This document shows, piece after piece, positions 58,682 through 64,000 of a DNA stretch of 64,000 bases. Origin of the DNA: Pythium myriotylum (Eukaryota > Oomycota > Peronosporomycetes > Pythiales > Pythiaceae). The position numbers and the translations under genes were made by a program. Position 1 is the first letter of the stretch; each line of letters starts with the position of its first letter. Under the pieces are notes generated by a model. That model searched no databases and was not told the DNA's origin. It worked only from the letters and a program-made list of their open reading frames with translations. The DNA lies in contig JALJCQ010000017.1 in assembly GCA_023091665.1 (NCBI GenBank), positions 682,001-746,000 on the forward strand, given 5' to 3'.

Positions 58682-59074
58682 CTAGCTCCACTGGTTCTTG
58701 CACGAACAGTAGTCGATTTGTTTGCCAACGACGCCCGTTGCGCGGTAGACCGGGAGCGCGCACCAGTACTTCGCTGACCTTGCCTTCGTGATGCGGCCGG
58801 CGATCGTAGCGTACTTATCGATGCCGTTGCTCTTGTAGTAGATCCAGTCCTTGAGGCACCGAGGGTCCTTGGTTTGGTTGGTGTAAACCCAGTGGACGTT
58901 CTCTCGACCGCCCGAGCGATACGCGTTCAGCATGACATACGATGGAACCCCGCCGTACGGGATCGTGCAGTTATGTGGTTCGACACCGTACGTGTTCTGA
59001 TACCACGGAGTGACGGCATTTTTCGGAGGTGAGCACACGGGCAGTAACATCGAGAGCACGCGGTGGATGTTCAT
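58682..59074 (-). CDS. Small secreted cysteine-rich protein, AYRSG family member I
   Basis: 130 residues from the ATG at 59074. The N terminus NIHRVLSMLLPVCS is a short signal-like segment. Core: PWYQNTYGVEPHNC, VMLNAYRSGG, VHWVYTNQTKDPR, CLKDWIYYKSNG, YWCALPVYRATG and QIDYCSC. Closest to member A (shared PWYY/PWYQ, GGxENVHW and ALPVYR). The shorter leader means the true start could lie in an upstream exon. Confidence 0.82.
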   Translation of the reverse strand: MNIHRVLSMLLPVCSPPKNAVTPWYQNTYGVEPHNCTIPYGGVPSYVMLNAYRSGGRENVHWVYTNQTKDPRCLKDWIYYKSNGIDKYATIAGRITKARSAKYWCALPVYRATGVVGKQIDYCSCKNQWS

Positions 59075-59263
59075 GTGCACAGGGTACGCGAATCAGTAAG
59101 TGAGGGTTTCGAGGTCGTCACGGCAAAACGCCGTGCCTCGAACGATAGATCGCGCCCACGGATCCGTCCAGAACCATTCTTCGTACATGCCATCCGTTTC
59201 GGCCTTTGTATGCGCGGGGGAGCAGACACATCGATGAGACCGGACCTCTCATCGACTTGGTTC

Positions 59264-59340
59264 GGAGAACGCTTCCTCGTTATCGTCGGGTGGGACCAAC
59301 CAACTTGGTTCCACCCGACGATTACGAGGAAGGATTCTCC
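59264..59340. repeat. Imperfect fold-back inverted repeat
   Basis: Arms 59272-59297 and 59307-59332 are reverse complements with two mismatches around a 9-nt loop; similarity continues to 59264 and 59340 (GGAGAA / TTCTCC). Both strands therefore encode the same LPRxRRVxPxxLVPPDDxEE piece. Confidence 0.85.
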
Positions 59341-59733
59341 GCGTCATCCGACGGTCGTGAAGAATATCGCAAGCACCTTTGGGTGCTTGGTCGTTCAGAA
59401 ATGCACGCGCGAGATCATTGAGTAGTCCCACAGCCCGCCGTCATCAACGGTGCCTTAGTGAATAATAAGTTATTCTCGTAGCTTCGAGTCGTAGGATTGA
59501 AGGGTTTGCGCAATGTCTGAAGTTGTACATTCTGGGGTGCTGTCGTCAAGGTAGCCATGCCTGATACCGCACGAACGAGTGTCGCAGTGTAGCCATTGCG
59601 GTGGTTCCCTCATGTCACACTTCTCGTCATGGCCGACGAAGAAGGCTTCATCAGGCCAGAACTTCGCGAGCGCTTGAGCAACAACATGGGGAAATCGATA
59701 CCGTACTTCACTGTATAGGCGTTCATAATAACA
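59341..59733. other. Intergenic, nothing recognised
   Basis: About 390 bp after the fold-back repeat. No gene or motif is supported. Confidence 0.45.
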
Positions 59734-60111
59734 TTAGGACGTTGAAGAGCAGACTAACCCAGGAAGACTCGGGGCGGAGAGTTCTAGATCGATGGGATCT
59801 TCCCGACAAACGGGGCCTAGGTTGCTGAAATCCGTATTGACAAGTACATCTAGGTCTAGACAAAGCGCGGCATTCTCAAGTTGTAATCGCGAGATTTCCT
59901 CCTGCGCCTCGACAAACTTGAGCATCAAGGTGTACCTTCGAAGAACTGCGTCCAGTCGATCGATGCGAGCCCGCTTTCTTGCCATGAAGTTTCGCTGAGT
60001 TTGTCTGTGCTGCTTCTTCCTTTCTTCGGCGCTCATGCGCGGACGGACAAAGCCCTTGGACCACGCCACACTCTCGACTGTGAGATACTCGAGTTGATCT
60101 GCTGTCTCCAT
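59734..60111 (-). CDS. Atypical bZIP-like protein 3
   Basis: 125 residues from the ATG at 60111, chosen because METADQLEYLTVESVAWSKG matches the conserved starts of bZIP-like proteins 1 and 2; the frame is open further upstream but not conserved. The basic region (HRQTQRNFMARKRARI) keeps Asn, Ala and the later Arg of bZIP proteins, so this is the most canonical of the three. The zipper part is RYTLMLKFVEAQEEISRLQL, then ENAALCLDLDVL. An acidic tail follows (PIDLELSAPSLPG). It shares orientation with AYRSG-I upstream. Confidence 0.7.
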   Translation of the reverse strand: METADQLEYLTVESVAWSKGFVRPRMSAEERKKQHRQTQRNFMARKRARIDRLDAVLRRYTLMLKFVEAQEEISRLQLENAALCLDLDVLVNTDFSNLGPVCREDPIDLELSAPSLPGLVCSSTS

Positions 60112-61198
60112 GGGCCGTGTAGGATGCTCCAAAGCGAGGCTTGAGCGGTCGAGAGGAACCCAAGTCGTCCTCGGTGGACAGATGATGAGAATCGGGAAAT
60201 GATCGCTCCACCAGACTGTTGCGCCAAAATCGGATAAACCTCCGATGCGCCGAGTTGAAGAATGTAAGGGAAGATGATGGGTGTCGTTGGCTTGCTGACA
60301 AGAACCAGGACGTGTCGCCGAAAGCGCGAGGGTTGGGAGCGTAGGACAATCAATCCGGTTCTCGGTCTGTGCACAATCCATGTGTGATTACCGCGTGCGT
60401 AACCAAACGAAGCAAGCCGTGCGAAGTTGATGAGCGCTCCCATATTACCGGGTTTACGGACACATGCTTTAGCATCAAGCAGATGTCCGTAAACTCCGGC
60501 GCCAAATGCACGTTAGGTCTCCTGTAGACGCGGCTTTGAAGCCATGAGCCCTGGCGCCAGATCTGACACGCAGCCGCCGCAAAAGTTGACTGCATTCTTT
60601 GTGCGCATAAAAAAGTCGAGCTCGAGCCTCGCGCTTGGGTTCTTCAACAAGATGATGGATGTCGCTGTGAGTCATTCTTCCACTGAGTCACTCCTAAACT
60701 CGGTCACACCAGTTCCGAGGGAGATGGATTCGAACGTTGGAGATGTGCTTGTCCTTGGAAAACAGGCCCCCGTGAGTCGTCAGAACAGTACAGCCGATGC
60801 CAGCGTGGTCGGCGTGCAATTTAATTGATGGGAAGTCTGGTCCGACAATGGCCCAAGAGCTGTGTTGGAATGGGCCACGTCGGAGCCGCCAGCGTGGATG
60901 GGTTGCACATTTGTGTAGATTTGCATGTGCGACAAGGAGAGGAGCGTCACAATGTCTTTTTGAACAGTAGTACGCCGCGACCGAGACTTTACCTCAACCA
61001 GAAGGTCAGAGAAGATCCACACACCTGCAAAAAGGAGACGACAAAGGAACTGAGACAACTGAGAAGGAAAGCCTCTTTACAACGCGCCACTCCATCTGTG
61101 GCAAACAATCCGATTCGCAACCCAGGGCACTACCAAAACTTGACGCGTATGCCTCGACTTCAGCCATCAAGGACAGCCCCAGGATCAGTGAAGGCAGG
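60112..61198. other. 1.1-kb region without supported genes
   Basis: Holds a short stretch conserved near the other bZIP genes (about 60272-60315), an inverted GTTTACGGACA / TGTCCGTAAAC pair near 60450-60495, and unsupported open stretches (60350, 60544, 60825). No gene is seen before the GCPII-4 stop codon. Confidence 0.45.
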
Positions 61199-63550
61199 TC
61201 AAGCGCTAACCAGGTAGTCAGCAGCGGCCTTGACGATTCCTGCGACAACGATGACATGAGCCTGAATGGTCGCGGCATCATCCTTGAACGCAATGCCGTC
61301 CGAGATTCCAGGGAAGGCTGCACCAGCATAGCCTTCATAGAAGCCAGGACCAAAGATGACGTGGCGGAACCACGGGCGATGCTGGAGGCCTTTCTTGGAG
61401 ATGAACTGGCGCTCCAGGCGAACAAGCTTCAGGTTCAGTTTCTTGGCATCGTCGTCAGTGGCGTTACCAGCAGCAAATGCCAATTTGAAGTTGTCAGCGC
61501 GCGCTCGGAAGAGCTCGGCGTTCGCGATGAAGTGATCGATCGACTCCCGAAGGACTGAGTAGTCAATATCGAGCTTCAGCGCCTTGGTCTGATCCTCCAG
61601 GTTCGTCAAGTCCGTGTGCATCACAACGCCGTACGTCGAGAAGTCAAACGGCACGATCGGCTCCGTCGCGAGACGGATCGCGAGCAGACCCCACCACTTT
61701 GCAGTCGTCGCCTGAGTCGTGTAGTGCGGATCAGCAAAGTTCTCCAGATAGACCGGACTGTCCATGGTGCTGTGGTAGACTCCGTAAGGGGCGTTACCAA
61801 TACCGAAGCCTAGGTTGGCCGAGATGATACCCAAATGCTGATAGAAGGCCGTGAAGTCAGTGCCGGATCCGAGGAAGGAAATCAAGTGCTCCGGCGCCAA
61901 TGTTCCCTTTTCGATGGCGGGATTCTTAGCGCGTGCGGCCTTCGACTGAGCGACCCACTGTTCGTACAGAGTCGCCTCCGATTCGTTTCCGAAAAACTTG
62001 TTTGCTGGGACACTCTTCGCCGTCTCGTAGAGAAACTCGGCAATCGAAGGCGTGCCGCCTGCCGAGACAAAGGGACCGGCGACCGAGTCGACATTAATGT
62101 AAGCCACGGCCTTCTCGAGCAGCTCCTTCTCGTTGTCTTCCGCGTACTCCGTGCTCCCGAGCAGCCCATATTCCTCGCCATCCCACGACGCGAGCTTGAT
62201 CGTGCGGCGTGGACGCCAGCCGCCACTGAGCAAGTTACCGTAGCCTCGCGCGATCTCGAGCAACGTCGCGGAGCCACTTGATGGATCAATCGCGCCACAT
62301 ACCCAAGCATCACGATGGTTGCCGATCAATACAATCTCATCCGGTTCATCCGCACCTTCAATGGTGCCGATGACATCCCAGATCGGGCCAACCTTGTTGT
62401 CGATCTCGATGTCCAAGTTGACTTCGGTCTTCTCATCATCGCCGAGGAAGTAGTCGAGATCGAGTCCACCCTGCCAGTCCGCTGGAGCTTTCTTGCCACC
62501 AAGCGACTTGAGGATGTGAGCCGCCTGCTCGTAGCTCAGCACGGTGGCCGGCGAGTGAGGAATATTCTTGGCATCCTCAATACTAATGTATGGGGCGTCG
62601 ACGGTCGACGGGAAGCCAGGAGTGAGCGGGTCACCGGCGTAGACCGAGAGGTACTGAGCCGAGCCTCGCTGGAACGAGCCCGATGGACGCCACAGGCCGT
62701 CCGGGTACGTCGGACCCTGGCTGTAGCCGTCGTCCTTCGGGTCCGAATAGATGAGCGTGCCGATCATGCCATGTTGTTCGGCGAGCAAGACCTTGAGTCC
62801 ACGGAAGTTGCGGCCGTACCGCACAAGGGCGATCTTGCCTTCGAGCTTGACGCCGTTTTCCACGAGCCACTGAAAGTCCTGGAGCGTGCCGTAGTTCACG
62901 TACACGATCGAGCTCGTGATGTTGCCGGTCGCCGTGTACGCGAGGAACGGCGGCAGAGCGTCGGCGTTCGACGTGCAGGCATCTCCCAGCACGACGGCCT
63001 CGGTCAGATTGAGCTCAAGAGCCGTCGGGGCCGTGATGGCGACGCGACGGCGCTTGGGCACCGAGAGCAGCGTGTAGTATTCCTTGATCTCGGCCTTGAT
63101 GCCGTACGACTCGAACTGCTTGGCCGTGTAGACAGCGGTCTCGTAGTCCTGCTTGGATCCAGCCGAGTGGGGCTTGCTCGCGTACGCGTGGAGGTGCTCG
63201 CGCAGTCGTGTCTGGTCGATGCCGTTCACGAACGTCGTCTCGGCCTCCGAGTTCTGCTTGACGTGGGTCGACGAGCGCGTCGTGGATACAGGCTGGCGGA
63301 GGATGTGGTCCGACGGCGGCGGGTTGTACTGCGAGACCATGTAGCCGGCGACGAAGAGGAAGACGGCGCTGACGCCCACGGCGCGCAGCAGCGACGCGTG
63401 GGACTTGCGCAGTCGCGAGCGCGCCACGCGCGTCGGGCGCGTCGACGCGAAGCCGGCGTCGTCGTCGCCGAACGTGCCGTAGGCGTCGCGAGACTGGGGA
63501 GGCGCCGTGGGCGACGCCGCACTGCGTCGCGGGGACGCCAGCGACATCAT
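61199..63550 (-). CDS. Glutamate carboxypeptidase II-like M28 metallopeptidase, copy 4
   Basis: 783 residues from the ATG at 63550; the frame is open another 60 codons but that part is Arg/Pro-rich and unconserved. A longer cytosolic tail (RDAYGTFGDDDAGFAS) precedes the membrane anchor (LLRAVGVSAVFLFVAGYMVS). M28 motifs: GNHRDAWVCG, IDPSSGSAT, WDGEEYGLLG, INVDSVAG and GVYHSTMDSP. Dimerisation domain intact. Single exon. Its closest features (AYGTF tail, GNHRDAW) link it to copy 3. A full set of catalytic residues implies an active peptidase. Confidence 0.93.
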   Translation of the reverse strand: MMSLASPRRSAASPTAPPQSRDAYGTFGDDDAGFASTRPTRVARSRLRKSHASLLRAVGVSAVFLFVAGYMVSQYNPPPSDHILRQPVSTTRSSTHVKQNSEAETTFVNGIDQTRLREHLHAYASKPHSAGSKQDYETAVYTAKQFESYGIKAEIKEYYTLLSVPKRRRVAITAPTALELNLTEAVVLGDACTSNADALPPFLAYTATGNITSSIVYVNYGTLQDFQWLVENGVKLEGKIALVRYGRNFRGLKVLLAEQHGMIGTLIYSDPKDDGYSQGPTYPDGLWRPSGSFQRGSAQYLSVYAGDPLTPGFPSTVDAPYISIEDAKNIPHSPATVLSYEQAAHILKSLGGKKAPADWQGGLDLDYFLGDDEKTEVNLDIEIDNKVGPIWDVIGTIEGADEPDEIVLIGNHRDAWVCGAIDPSSGSATLLEIARGYGNLLSGGWRPRRTIKLASWDGEEYGLLGSTEYAEDNEKELLEKAVAYINVDSVAGPFVSAGGTPSIAEFLYETAKSVPANKFFGNESEATLYEQWVAQSKAARAKNPAIEKGTLAPEHLISFLGSGTDFTAFYQHLGIISANLGFGIGNAPYGVYHSTMDSPVYLENFADPHYTTQATTAKWWGLLAIRLATEPIVPFDFSTYGVVMHTDLTNLEDQTKALKLDIDYSVLRESIDHFIANAELFRARADNFKLAFAAGNATDDDAKKLNLKLVRLERQFISKKGLQHRPWFRHVIFGPGFYEGYAGAAFPGISDGIAFKDDAATIQAHVIVVAGIVKAAADYLVSA

Positions 63551-64000
63551 CGTGCGGGGCACCGATCGAAAGCGCGAATGACGGAGCGTGCAGTGGGCGC
63601 GGCGGCGGCGGCGCGGGAGGTCTCGGGCGCGCGTAGTCGCGGGCGCCGCGCACACCAAGCCGACGATCGAATGAGGATGGGGCGCCACTTCGCCAAGGGC
63701 TGGATGGGTGGGGTTTTCGATGGTTGTCAACGGCGTAGTTTACGGAGAGGCGAAAGCTTTCAAGTGATAGAGTGGGCAAGAGGATGAGAGGTAATTTACG
63801 GGAAACTAGACCGTCAGGAAAGTTACATTGGTAAGTTACGGAGCGGGTTGCGGTTTCTGATGGTCGTCCACCAGTCGGTTCGCTGACTTGACGATTGGAG
63901 CGATTTGATTGGCTGATTCGACGACGCGAAGCGCCAGTCGCGACGCCGATTGGCCAGTCCATTGATTGCGTTCTCAGGTGAGATGTTGAAGGTCTGTCAC
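63551..64000. other. Upstream region of GCPII-4, right window edge
   Basis: 450 bp. Contains GTAGTTTACGG (about 63735), CGAAAGCTTTC (63750), GTAATTTACGG and GTAAGTTACGG (about 63792 and 63832), which resemble motifs upstream of copy 3. The far end has CCAAT/ATTGG-type sites (for example GATTGGCTG at 63907). No gene is visible. Confidence 0.5.

Noticed and set aside
62315..63787. A 490-codon open frame opposite GCPII copy 4
   Set aside because: Same reason: antisense shadow of a conserved gene with biased composition.
1..64000. tRNA or rRNA genes
   Set aside because: No cloverleaf with conserved T-loop and anticodon arms, and no rRNA-like block, was noticed by eye; a covariance-model scan would be needed to be certain.

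Overview
The window is nuclear DNA of an oomycete, probably a Pythium-like or other peronosporalean species. The evidence is an elicitin-like gene, a Crinkler (CRN)-type NTPase/nuclease protein, large intron-poor genes, short GT-AG introns of about 35-80 bp, atypical oomycete bZIP proteins and an initiator element of the GCTCACTTT type. The genus is an inference; no marker here fixes it.

Left end (0-5 kb): conserved single-copy genes. These are a MORN-repeat/EF-hand-like protein, an N-carbamoylputrescine-amidase homologue that has lost its catalytic cysteine, the ALG14 subunit of GlcNAc transferase, and a MAPEG-family protein.

5-21.5 kb: a rearranged, repeat-rich block. Its ancestral unit seems to be a glutamate carboxypeptidase II-like gene (GCPII, minus strand) divergent from an ankyrin-Roc-COR (ROCO) gene (plus strand). 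The unit appears three times: GCPII relics at 5.2-5.8, 10.3 and 16.1 kb, intact ROCO genes at 6.0-9.6 and 16.6-20.1 kb, a truncated ROCO at 10.8-11.7 kb and a COR relic at 20.3-21.4 kb. The truncated copy ends abruptly at foreign DNA carrying the CRN gene (with a C-terminal CXC cysteine cluster) and decayed pieces that look like a D5-type primase-helicase.

21.5-36 kb: an acidic protein of unknown function, a VPS9-domain Rab5 exchange factor, two intact GCPII genes in inverted orientation around a PEX14-N/short-chain dehydrogenase fusion, replication protein A subunit 2 with E2F-like sites, an elicitin-like protein and a CANT1-type apyrase.

36-60 kb: a secretome island. At least nine genes and one broken gene encode small secreted cysteine-rich proteins with a shared core (W-x-M-L-x-A-Y-R-S-G, HWKYTDD, CL-x2-W-x-YY, WCALP, YCxC). 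I do not recognise this family; it is the leading candidate for something undescribed. Interspersed are two tiny secreted peptides with a CX3C-X10-CX3C alpha-hairpinin pattern, a third GCPII gene, two paralogous membrane proteins with leucine-rich-repeat-like ectodomains, a hAT transposase remnant, an RNase H remnant and three atypical bZIP genes, two of them convergent with members of the secreted family. The window ends with a fourth GCPII gene (61-63.6 kb).

Taken together, the right half looks like a fast-evolving accessory region for secreted or cell-surface proteins, built by local duplication, inversion and gene conversion. All functions are read from the sequence by eye and no database search was run.
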